Source: DATKXU01 sp035528905 (GTDB lineage: Bacteria; Armatimonadota; UBA5829; DTJY01). From it: a stretch of DNA of 38,488 bases. The notes under the pieces were generated by a model. That model saw only the letters and a program-made list of their open reading frames with translations. It did not search any database and was not told the DNA's origin. The DNA lies in NCBI GenBank assembly GCA_035528905.1, contig DATKXU010000044.1, forward strand, positions 1-38,488, read 5' to 3'. A program made the translations under genes and the position numbers. Below are positions 31,459 through 38,488 of this stretch, piece by piece. The stretch's first letter is position 1. Each line of letters starts with the position of its first letter.

Positions 31459-33129
31459 ATGACAAAGTACATCTTTGTGACGGGCGGTGTCGTGTCGTCC
31501 ATCGGGAAAGGGATAACGGCTGCGTCTCTGGGGAGGCTTCTCAAGAACCGCGGATTCAAGGTCACGATGCAGAAGATTGACCCGTACCTGAACGTGGACG
31601 CGGGGACGATGAACCCGTTCCAGCACGGCGAGGTGTTTGTGACCAACGATGGCGCAGAAACGGACCTCGACCTGGGGCACTACGAGCGATTTGTTGATGT
31701 GGAGCTCACGCGGGAGTCGAACGTAACCGCGGGCAGCATCTACAATGCGGTGATCCAAAAGGAGAGGCGGGGCGACTATCTCGGTGCGACGGTGCAGGTC
31801 ATCCCCCACATCACGGACGAGATCAAGGAGCGAATTCGGAGCGCACCAATGGAGGCGGGCGCTGATGTCGCGGTTGTCGAGCTTGGCGGCACCGTGGGCG
31901 ATATCGAGGGCCAGCCCTTCCTGGAGGCGATTCGCCAGTTCAAGAAGGATGTCGGCCCGGGGAATGTGCTTTACATCCACGTAACCCTCATCCCGTTTGT
32001 GGGTCCCTGGGGCGAGATCAAGACTAAGCCCACGCAGCACAGCGTCATCAAGCTCCGCGAGCTGGGAATCCAGCCGGACATCATCGTCTGCCGGTCGAAG
32101 CTCCCCCTGAACGACGAAATGAAGGACAAGATATCCCTCTTCTGCGACGTGGACAGGGAGGCGATCATTGAGGCGCTCGATACGGAATGCATCTACGAAG
32201 TGCCGCTGAGATTCGAGGCCGAGGGCCTTGCCGAGCAGGTCATATGCAGGCTTAACCTCCGTGATGGCAGGCCGGAACTGGCGGATTGGGAGAGGATAGT
32301 CAACACGATCAAGCATCCAGAGCACAGGGCCACCGTCGCTATCGTGGGGAAGTATGTGGCGAATGGGGATGCCTACATCAGCATCGGTGAGGCTGTCAAG
32401 CACGGCGGGATCGCCAATGACGCCGGCATCACCATCAAGTGGATAGACTCCGAAGAGCTGCATCCTCAGGGGATTCAGGAGGTTCTGGGCGATGCGGATG
32501 CGATCATCGTTGCCGGCGGTTTTGGCGCCCGAGGGACCGGGGGAAAAGCCGAGGCCATACGGTTTGCGCGCGAGCACAAGATTCCCTATCTGGGCCTGTG
32601 CTACGGTCTTCAAATGGCGGTCATCGAGTTTGCGAGAAACGTCTGCGGGCTTAAGGACGCGGACAGCGAGGAGATTGATCCTGAGGCGATTGATCCGGTA
32701 ATCCACCTGCTCCCCGAGCAGCAAGCCGTGAAGACAAAGGGCGCAACGATGCGGCTCGGCGTTTATCCCTGCCGCATAGTGGAAGGTACCCTGGCCTGCA
32801 AGCTGTACTGCGACGAGCTGGTTTACGAGCGGCACCGGCATCGGTTCGAGGTGAATAACGCATACCGCGAGACCTTTGGCAGCGCCGGCATGGTGTTCAG
32901 CGGCGTTTCGCCGGACAACCGCCTCGTGGAGATGATCGAGCTTCCGGACCATCCATTCTTCATCGCGACGCAGTTCCATCCGGAGTTCAAGTCGCGGCCG
33001 AACAGGGCTCATCCCTTGTTCGCCGGTCTGGTCGAGGCGGCGCTCGCGTACCAGGAGAGGAAGTCGTCGGAATCCAAGGCCGCTTCAGCGGCCAAGGTTG
33101 TTCTCGACAAGGAGGGTGGCAGTTGCTGA
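31459..33129 (+). CDS. pyrG: CTP synthase
   Basis: A 556-residue enzyme that converts UTP, ATP and glutamine to CTP. The synthetase domain opens with KYIFVTGGVVSSIGKGI and has DPYLNVDAGTMNP. The glutaminase domain has the nucleophile C381 in LGLCYGLQ, where many relatives have CLGMQ, and the late QFHPEF with its catalytic His. Length and domain order are normal. GGAGGGG precedes the ATG. Its stop is overlapped by the next small ORF. Confidence 0.97.
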   Translation: MTKYIFVTGGVVSSIGKGITAASLGRLLKNRGFKVTMQKIDPYLNVDAGTMNPFQHGEVFVTNDGAETDLDLGHYERFVDVELTRESNVTAGSIYNAVIQKERRGDYLGATVQVIPHITDEIKERIRSAPMEAGADVAVVELGGTVGDIEGQPFLEAIRQFKKDVGPGNVLYIHVTLIPFVGPWGEIKTKPTQHSVIKLRELGIQPDIIVCRSKLPLNDEMKDKISLFCDVDREAIIEALDTECIYEVPLRFEAEGLAEQVICRLNLRDGRPELADWERIVNTIKHPEHRATVAIVGKYVANGDAYISIGEAVKHGGIANDAGITIKWIDSEELHPQGIQEVLGDADAIIVAGGFGARGTGGKAEAIRFAREHKIPYLGLCYGLQMAVIEFARNVCGLKDADSEEIDPEAIDPVIHLLPEQQAVKTKGATMRLGVYPCRIVEGTLACKLYCDELVYERHRHRFEVNNAYRETFGSAGMVFSGVSPDNRLVEMIELPDHPFFIATQFHPEFKSRPNRAHPLFAGLVEAALAYQERKSSESKAASAAKVVLDKEGGSC

Positions 33130-33314
33130 AGGCGCAGATGTTTCACGCGAATGCTTTGGACAAAATCCCGAAGCTCCACGAGCAGCTTAACAGTTTCCTC
33201 GGCGAGCTGGGCGAAGGCGCCATCGTCAGCGTGAACACGACAGAGTTCGGGCCTGCAGGCATTCATGAGTTCTACAGCTACACGGTGCTGGTGATCTACA
33301 AGTCTGCGGAATAG
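33123..33314 (+). CDS. Small conserved-looking ORF overlapping the pyrG stop (Cse60-like?)
   Basis: A 63-residue protein starting at TTG 33123, with GGAGG 7 nt upstream and overlapping pyrG by 7 nt, so translation is likely coupled. The pattern is an amphipathic helix (LDKIPKLHEQLNSFL) then two strands (IVSVNTTEF, FYSYTVLVIYK). The layout resembles the sporulation protein Cse60 of Bacillus and its kin in many non-sporulators, but I cannot prove it. ATG 33138 is an alternative start. No function is assigned. Confidence 0.65.
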   Translation: MLKAQMFHANALDKIPKLHEQLNSFLGELGEGAIVSVNTTEFGPAGIHEFYSYTVLVIYKSAE

Positions 33315-33325
33315 GTGCTGACGCC

Positions 33326-33352
33326 GCGGGTTCCTAGCATCTGGAAACCCGC
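33326..33352. terminator. Bidirectional hairpin between convergent genes
   Basis: GCGGGTTCC (33326-33334) pairs with GGAAACCCGC (33343-33352) with one bulged base. TTCT follows on the plus strand. It is placed between the small ORF after pyrG and the transglycosylase gene on the other strand, 3 nt from the latter's stop. Confidence 0.5.
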
Positions 33353-33354
33353 TT

Positions 33355-34350
33355 CTACCGTCCGCACAGCGCCTTGTAGATCTGGGAGACTTTGAGGACG
33401 TAGTTCATGGTTTCGCGGTAGGGTGGGATGCCGCCGTATTTCCTCACGGCGCCGCCACCGGCGTTGTATGCAGACAACGCCAGCGCCAGATCCCCGTACT
33501 TGTCGAGGTGCCCGCGAATCAGCCTGATGGATGCCTCGACGTTCTGCACTGGATCATATGCATTCCCAACGCCGAGTCCGCGTGCAGTCCCCGGCATCAA
33601 CTGGCCGAGTCCCATCGCGCCTTTGGGAGATGTCGCGGCCGGCTTAAATCTCGACTCGACCAGGACAATCGCTACCACCAAACGTGGGTCCACGCCATAC
33701 CGCTCGCTGAAGGCCAGGACGCTCATCGTAATCGTGTCGAGTTGCTGAGGGGTTAGCCTTGGGTTGAACCTGGCGATGGCCCTCCTGTACGGGTCGTAGA
33801 TCTGCATCGCCCGGCTGGAAAGACTCAGACTTCTGGCCTGGCGCGACATGACGAATGCCTTGGAGTTCGGAGCAGGCGTGGTAGCTGCTGATAGAGCCTT
33901 TTTCGCTTTCGGCTTCGGCGCGAGCTGCTTCTCTCTCCGGCTCACGTCGTAATCATAGGCGGCCCCTTCCAGCTTGAGATCGGACAAACTTGCGATGCTA
34001 TTGGGGCCGATCCTGATCAAGGCACGGATCGTGTTTCCGGTGCCAATGCATTTTGGGACGTCTGCTGCCTTCACGACGAGGGATTCACCGTCGCAGTTGA
34101 GTAGAAGGGTTACCGAGTCGCTGCATCTCGCAATGCCGTTCACGGGACCTGTAACCTCGATCGTCTTCCCGATGTAGTTCGGCAAGTTGGCCTTTACGGT
34201 GGAAAGCGCGGCATGTGTAGCGCCGAGCGATCCTCGCAGCGCAAGGTATTGATCTGCGGATAGATTACCGGCGGCTTCAGCCTCTATTCCGCATAGGAGC
34301 GCAGCGAAGACTAGCAGAGTCACGGTTCCGCAGTGCAATCTAGTTAGCAT
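33355..34350 (-). CDS. Secreted SLT-type lytic transglycosylase
   Basis: A 331-residue exported protein with a signal peptide (hydrophobic run, then AEAA). An N-terminal domain of about 110 residues looks OB-like (IGKTIEVTGPVNG). A basic linker (KPKAKKAL) leads to a C-terminal SLT/goose-lysozyme domain: the catalytic Glu in VLVESRF, then KGAMGLGQLMPGTA, VQNVEASIRLI and LALSAYNAGGGAV. Such enzymes cleave the glycan strands of peptidoglycan, forming anhydro-muramyl ends. The Shine-Dalgarno (GGGG) is 12 nt away. It lies downstream of tRNA-Ser on the same strand, with no clear promoter of its own. Confidence 0.88.
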   Translation of the reverse strand: MLTRLHCGTVTLLVFAALLCGIEAEAAGNLSADQYLALRGSLGATHAALSTVKANLPNYIGKTIEVTGPVNGIARCSDSVTLLLNCDGESLVVKAADVPKCIGTGNTIRALIRIGPNSIASLSDLKLEGAAYDYDVSRREKQLAPKPKAKKALSAATTPAPNSKAFVMSRQARSLSLSSRAMQIYDPYRRAIARFNPRLTPQQLDTITMSVLAFSERYGVDPRLVVAIVLVESRFKPAATSPKGAMGLGQLMPGTARGLGVGNAYDPVQNVEASIRLIRGHLDKYGDLALALSAYNAGGGAVRKYGGIPPYRETMNYVLKVSQIYKALCGR

Positions 34351-34475
34351 GAGACGAAAAATCCCCGTCCTTCAGTCAACACAGATGATCGGGTTCAGGT
34401 GGGGGTTCCTTTACCGTGAATTATGCGTGGTCTGTGATAACTCGCCGTCCTCCCGCATCTATCGGCAGGAAGTAA

Positions 34476-34570
34476 TGGCGGAGAGACCGGGATTCGAACC
34501 CGGGGTGAAGCCTATAAAGCCCCACAGCCGCTTAGCAGGCGGCCGCTTTCGTCCACTCAGCCATCTCTCC
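34476..34570 (-). tRNA. tRNA-Ser (anticodon GCU)
   Basis: Reading the minus strand, the acceptor GGAGAGA (from 34570) pairs with TCTCTCC (34486-34480). The anticodon stem GCCGC/GCGGC encloses CTGCTAA, giving anticodon GCT for AGC/AGU. A long variable arm, typical of tRNA-Ser, precedes the T arm CCGGG-TTCGAAT-CCCGG. A G discriminator and an encoded CCA (34478-34476) complete a 95-nt gene. Confidence 0.96.
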
Positions 34571-34587
34571 GCGCTTCGGACGGGAGT

Positions 34588-34616
34588 ATTTTACCACAGG
34601 TCATCTCAAATTGCAA
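34588..34616 (-). promoter_or_regulatory. Promoter of tRNA-Ser
   Basis: Minus strand: TTGCAA (34616-34611), a 17-bp spacer and TAAAAT (34593-34588) with a TGG extended -10. The start would be near 34581, about 11 nt before the tRNA 5' end. It may also read into the transglycosylase gene. Confidence 0.7.
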
Positions 34617-34741
34617 CAGATTTCGGCTCGACGGCCGCTGGTGACCTGCGTGACGGGTCCTATGTCTTCAGGCTCGGGAATTTGGTTTTCCGCCATTAGC
34701 CTCCGTTTCCCGGTATTTGTACCTGATTCTACGCAACAGTA

Positions 34742-34770
34742 TTGACGCCTAGTCAATTTCCGGGTAGAAT
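34742..34770 (+). promoter_or_regulatory. sigma70 promoter of the beta-helix gene
   Basis: TTGACG (34742-34747), a 17-bp spacer and TAGAAT (34765-34770). Transcription would start near 34777, leaving a leader of about 58 nt before ATG 34835. Confidence 0.75.
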
Positions 34771-34834
34771 GCCCTCAGTATCCAGGCAATTGATTGTTCA
34801 TTTGCGGTAATCCTCGTACAGGAGGGCAACGAAC

Positions 34835-37800
34835 ATGAAGCACCCATTAGGGCTCATTCTCTCTCTGCTGTTGGTATCAGCAGCGCTCATCCTCTCCTCA
34901 TCCGTGTCTGCCGCGGTCATCTACGTGAAGTGGGATTCCCCATACAACGGACCGGGCAGCGACTGGGACCATGCGTACCACAAGGTTCAGGACGGCGTGA
35001 ACGCTGCCGCTTCAGGCGGCGAGGTCTGGGTTGCGCGAGGTACGTATGTGGAGCTGATCACGCTCAAGAGCGGCGTCGGCTTGTACGGCGGGTTCTCTGG
35101 CAGCGAAACCGGCCGAGACCAGAGGGATTCGAGGAGAAACTCGACGGTACTAGACGGTGATGGGAAGGGCGCTGTGGTCACAGCACCCGGTTCGATAACT
35201 CTCCCCACGGTCGTAGACGGCTTCACCATAGAGGACGGGTACAAGTACGGCGGCGGGGGCGGCATCTCATGTGCCAACTCGTTCACGACGATCTCGAACA
35301 ACAAGATTGCTGAGAACAGGGCCGAAGGTATCTACTGCTCGAGCGGCTCGCCGACCATCGTGGACAACACGATCAGGAAAAACAGGGGCAGCGGAATATG
35401 GTGTTCCGGGTCGTCGCCGATGATATCGAGGAATCTCATCTCTGAGAATACAACCGGCGGTATCCGCTGCGAGAATAACGCCTCTCCCTTGATCACGGGC
35501 AATGTCCTCGCTGGTAATTACGGTTCAGTTGGTGGAATCCGCTGTGAAGCTTCCTCGCCGACCATCGTTAACAACGTACTCACCGGCAACCATTACAGCG
35601 GCATCCGGTGCAGTAGCGCATCGCCTGTGATATTGAACAACACAATCATGGGAAGCACTACGGGTGTTGGGGTCTATAGCGCGTCTTTTCCCGTGCTCAT
35701 TAACAACATCATTGCCTTCGGGTCATACGGTGTATCGGGAGCGTACTCTACTTCCACCTGGAAGAGTAACTGCGTGTGGGGAAACGCTGTCAGCAATTAC
35801 TCGGGTTCAGACCCAACTGGAACGAATGGTAATATCTCGCAGGATCCAGAACTGGCAAGTCTGACCCATGGGAACGTCCATATTCAGCCCACTTCTCCGT
35901 GCTGCGACGCCGGGTATGATGAGGCAGTCCTGGCCGTGCCCACGGACATAGATGGTCAGGCCCGTGTCCAGGGGGCGCATGTGGACATCGGGGCAGACGA
36001 GAGCGACGGGACGATCTGGCCGGAGGGGCCGTGTGTGACGGTCCGTGTCAGCCCCGATGGGGACGATGCTAATGATGGCTCGTGCTGGGAGCTTGCTATG
36101 CAGACTATTCAGGCGGCGATAGACGAAGCGGCAGCCTACGGCGGAGAGGTTTGGGTAAAGGCTGGCACGTATATGGACAAAGTCTCTCCGCGGCCCTACG
36201 TCTATGTCTACGGCGGATTTGATGGCGGCGAGACAGAGAGAGTCCAGCGAGACTGGCGAACCAATGTGACTGCCATCCGGTCAAGTGACTCGATCTCCAT
36301 AGCCTGCGGAGGCAGTCCTTGCGCCCTCGATGGGTTCGTTGTCAGCGGCAGCGATGGCCCTGGGATTTACTGGAAGTCCGGATCGCCCAGAATAGCTAAC
36401 AACGTCATAGAGGGACATAGGGAGGACGGCGTTTGCTTTTACGGTGTCGCCGGGACGCCAATCATGTCCAACAACAAGATAATCGGCAACCGACTACATG
36501 GGATCAATTGTCTGGACGGTTCGCCAGTTATAACTGACAACGTTATCGCTGCGAATAGGGAAGCGGGAGTGAATTGCGGGTGGCGAACTGACCCGCTGAT
36601 CTTGAACAACACGATTGTTGCGAATAGGACAGGCATAGACTGCGATTCACAATCAGCCCCGCTGATTGCGAACAACATAGTCGCGCACAATAAGTTGGGA
36701 GTATACGCGGAGACCGGTTCAATGCCGAAGCTTCGGTACAACTGCGTGTATGGGAACACAGATTACAACTACTCCGGACTCCCATCAGACCCGACGGGCA
36801 CGGACGGGAACATATCGGTCGATCCAAAGCTCGCAGGGCCGCAATACGGAGATATGCACATCCAGCCTGATTCTCCCTGCCGGGACGCCGGCGAACCCGG
36901 CCCGGTTGACCCCGCAAGGATGGACATGGATGGACAGCCCCGGCTTCAAGGGGCTTGTATTGACATCGGCGCCGACGAGTCGGACGACACGAGCTGGCCT
37001 TCAGGTGCCAGGATAATTTACGTAAATGCCGCTGCTCCTCCCGGCGGAGACGGTACAAGCTGGACAACGGCGTACCAGACAATTCACCTGGCCGCAGATG
37101 ATGCGCTTATGAGAGGCGGCAGCGAAATATGGGTCGCCCAAGGTACATACAGTGGGGGAATCGTCCTGCCTACGTTTGCCCACTTGTACGGAGGGTTCAC
37201 AGGCACGGAGACTGAGCGCGATCAGAGGAACTGGCAACTGAACCAGACGGTCATAGACGGACAGGGCGTGAGCTGGTGTATCCAGACAAGGGGTTACTGC
37301 TTCGTTGATGGATTCACTATGAGGAACGGCCTGTGTGGTATCTATTGTTACAGCGGCTTCACTCGCATGGCAAACAATAGCATCGCCAATCAACTGTACT
37401 ATGGCATCTACTGCGATTGCAGTGACGCAGAGATCATCAACAACGTTATCGCCAGCAGCGAGGACGCGATGTTGGTCATACACTGTTGCGCTACCGTTGT
37501 GGGCAACACAGTGTACAACCAGCATTATGGCATTAGCGACTATTACAGTGACACATCTACCATCAGCGGCAACACTGTGATAGGAGGGAAGTGCGGCATA
37601 AGGTTGTACGAGAATGGCGAGTCCACGGTCACCGACAACACGATATCCGGAGTCACATACGCTCTCTATATCCAGGGTAACGACCTACCTGTCCTCATTG
37701 CCGGAAACAAGGTCACCGGTAAGCGTTCGTACGGCCTATACTGTGCCGGCAGTTCTCCTATCGTTCAGGACAACATCTTATCTGGGTCTCTTGAATACGG

Positions 37801-38488
37801 CGTCTACTGCATCACCAATAGCTTCCCAACGATAGTCGGCAACGCGATGAGCGGCAAGGCCGGCTATGGCTTCGGGGTATACTCGGACAGCAGCAGCTCG
37901 CCTGTGATAATGAATAATGTGATTCGGCAGATGGACCAGGGGATACGCTGCGACGGGGCGGCTACGGTCACGAACAACACTTTGACCGGGCATAACGTCG
38001 GCATCTATTCCTACTCCGCCGGCACTCGTCCTGTGCTGACCAACAATATCGTGGCTTTCAACACTTTTGTGGGCGTCAGGGCGCAGTACGTCGGTGGAGC
38101 GGTATCGTCGTACAACGACGTCTTCGGCAACCCTGTCCCCTACTGGGGGTTGAGTCCCGGAGTAGGTGCCATGTTCCAGGATCCGATGTTCCGCGATCCT
38201 GCCAACGGGGACTACCGCCTGCATCCGGATTCGCCGTGCATAGACAAGGGCACGAACGATGGCGCTCCCACTACGGATATGGCTGGGAGTCCCAGACCGG
38301 TGGACGGAGACTGTAATGGAACGGCGATCACCGATATCGGCGCATATGAGTACCAGCCGATTCGTGTGCTGCTGGATGTGCTGCCCGGCAATAGCTCGAA
38401 TATCATACGCCTGCAGCCAAATCGCCTGATAGTGGTGGCAATCCTCGGCACGCCGGAGTTCAATGTCGGAGACATTGACCAGACCAGT
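34835..38488 (+). CDS. Secreted parallel beta-helix protein with three tandem modules (partial, runs off the window)
   Basis: The frame is open from ATG 34835 to the window edge (1218 codons). AGGAGGG lies 8 nt before the ATG, and a signal peptide (LGLILSLLLVSAALIL...VSA) follows. The protein is three consecutive modules, about 34920-36000, 36030-37000 and 37010-38350. Each opens with a GGEVWVARGTY...LYGGFSGSET-like cap and continues with many short turns of SPTIVDNTI / GIYC type, the right-handed parallel beta-helix repeat. Each closes with SPCxDAG-like and VDIGADE-like text. After the third module the frame enters a different domain (VAILGTPEFNVGDID), of a kind common at the end of secreted helix proteins. 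It is probably a surface polysaccharide-binding or -cleaving protein. No catalytic set was identified. Confidence 0.85.
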   Translation, partial: MKHPLGLILSLLLVSAALILSSSVSAAVIYVKWDSPYNGPGSDWDHAYHKVQDGVNAAASGGEVWVARGTYVELITLKSGVGLYGGFSGSETGRDQRDSRRNSTVLDGDGKGAVVTAPGSITLPTVVDGFTIEDGYKYGGGGGISCANSFTTISNNKIAENRAEGIYCSSGSPTIVDNTIRKNRGSGIWCSGSSPMISRNLISENTTGGIRCENNASPLITGNVLAGNYGSVGGIRCEASSPTIVNNVLTGNHYSGIRCSSASPVILNNTIMGSTTGVGVYSASFPVLINNIIAFGSYGVSGAYSTSTWKSNCVWGNAVSNYSGSDPTGTNGNISQDPELASLTHGNVHIQPTSPCCDAGYDEAVLAVPTDIDGQARVQGAHVDIGADESDGTIWPEGPCVTVRVSPDGDDANDGSCWELAMQTIQAAIDEAAAYGGEVWVKAGTYMDKVSPRPYVYVYGGFDGGETERVQRDWRTNVTAIRSSDSISIACGGSPCALDGFVVSGSDGPGIYWKSGSPRIANNVIEGHREDGVCFYGVAGTPIMSNNKIIGNRLHGINCLDGSPVITDNVIAANREAGVNCGWRTDPLILNNTIVANRTGIDCDSQSAPLIANNIVAHNKLGVYAETGSMPKLRYNCVYGNTDYNYSGLPSDPTGTDGNISVDPKLAGPQYGDMHIQPDSPCRDAGEPGPVDPARMDMDGQPRLQGACIDIGADESDDTSWPSGARIIYVNAAAPPGGDGTSWTTAYQTIHLAADDALMRGGSEIWVAQGTYSGGIVLPTFAHLYGGFTGTETERDQRNWQLNQTVIDGQGVSWCIQTRGYCFVDGFTMRNGLCGIYCYSGFTRMANNSIANQLYYGIYCDCSDAEIINNVIASSEDAMLVIHCCATVVGNTVYNQHYGISDYYSDTSTISGNTVIGGKCGIRLYENGESTVTDNTISGVTYALYIQGNDLPVLIAGNKVTGKRSYGLYCAGSSPIVQDNILSGSLEYGVYCITNSFPTIVGNAMSGKAGYGFGVYSDSSSSPVIMNNVIRQMDQGIRCDGAATVTNNTLTGHNVGIYSYSAGTRPVLTNNIVAFNTFVGVRAQYVGGAVSSYNDVFGNPVPYWGLSPGVGAMFQDPMFRDPANGDYRLHPDSPCIDKGTNDGAPTTDMAGSPRPVDGDCNGTAITDIGAYEYQPIRVLLDVLPGNSSNIIRLQPNRLIVVAILGTPEFNVGDIDQTS

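Noticed and set aside
31390..33012. 540-codon open frame on the minus strand opposite pyrG
   Set aside because: It is antisense to a clear CTP synthase, has no recognisable motifs, and long mirror frames are common in GC-rich DNA.
34349..34699. 116-codon plus-strand frame over the tRNA gene
   Set aside because: It is the antisense of tRNA-Ser and its promoter; the phrase PGFEPGV is the familiar false translation of a reversed T arm.

Overview
This 38.5 kb window is chromosomal DNA from a moderately GC-rich bacterium (about 55-60% G+C by eye). It looks diderm: an MlaE/MlaF/MlaD lipid-transport operon is present and its MlaD ends in what looks like an outer-membrane beta-barrel. FemAB-type peptidoglycan enzymes, cobalamin-dependent ribonucleotide reductase, siroheme-decarboxylase (AhbA/AhbB) proteins, large secreted propeller and beta-helix proteins and a DUF6259-type secreted protein fit a deep-branching Terrabacteria lineage such as Armatimonadota. 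That placement is inference. No rRNA is present to settle it.

Layout. 1-3485 (+): tail of an unknown ORF, then a peptidoglycan cluster (FemAB-like transferase, secreted M14 carboxypeptidase, alanine racemase) behind a strong promoter. 3547-7911 (-): a 1454-aa secreted S55-peptidase/seven-bladed-propeller protein. 7912-8750: a promoter-rich gap with a small Cys/Trp-rich gene. 8751-14029 (+): secreted subtilisin-like protease and a secreted DUF6259/glycosidase-like protein. 14037-15885 (-): AhbA-AhbB and a dinucleotide-binding-like protein, probably the alternative heme route. 16081-18642: DUF5658 membrane protein, TPR protein, RadC, SmpB. 18847-22224 (+): mlaE-mlaF-mlaD-rplI operon. 22293-23858: NapH/NapG-like iron-sulfur membrane protein.

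23860-25960 is the accessory part. It holds heptanucleotide tandem repeats, C-rich dispersed repeats, a HEPN-motif gene followed directly by an integron attC-like site, and a DUF2703 lipoprotein gene. Both genes are driven by near-identical 67-bp modules (TTGACA-17-TAnAAT promoter plus leader), and the two copies stop matching at a GTTA core. I see this as a possible integrase-less cassette platform (CALIN-like); no integron integrase is present.

25964-33314 (+): class II ribonucleotide reductase, two KGG-repeat stress proteins, a HAD phosphatase, ThiD, a metallo-hydrolase, CTP synthase and a small overlapping ORF. 33355-34570 (-): lytic transglycosylase and tRNA-Ser(GCU). 34835-end (+): a giant secreted parallel beta-helix protein made of three tandem modules and cut by the window edge.

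Many transcription units carry readable sigma70-type promoters (17-18 bp spacers, often with a TGn extended -10). Several of these decided the start codons given here.
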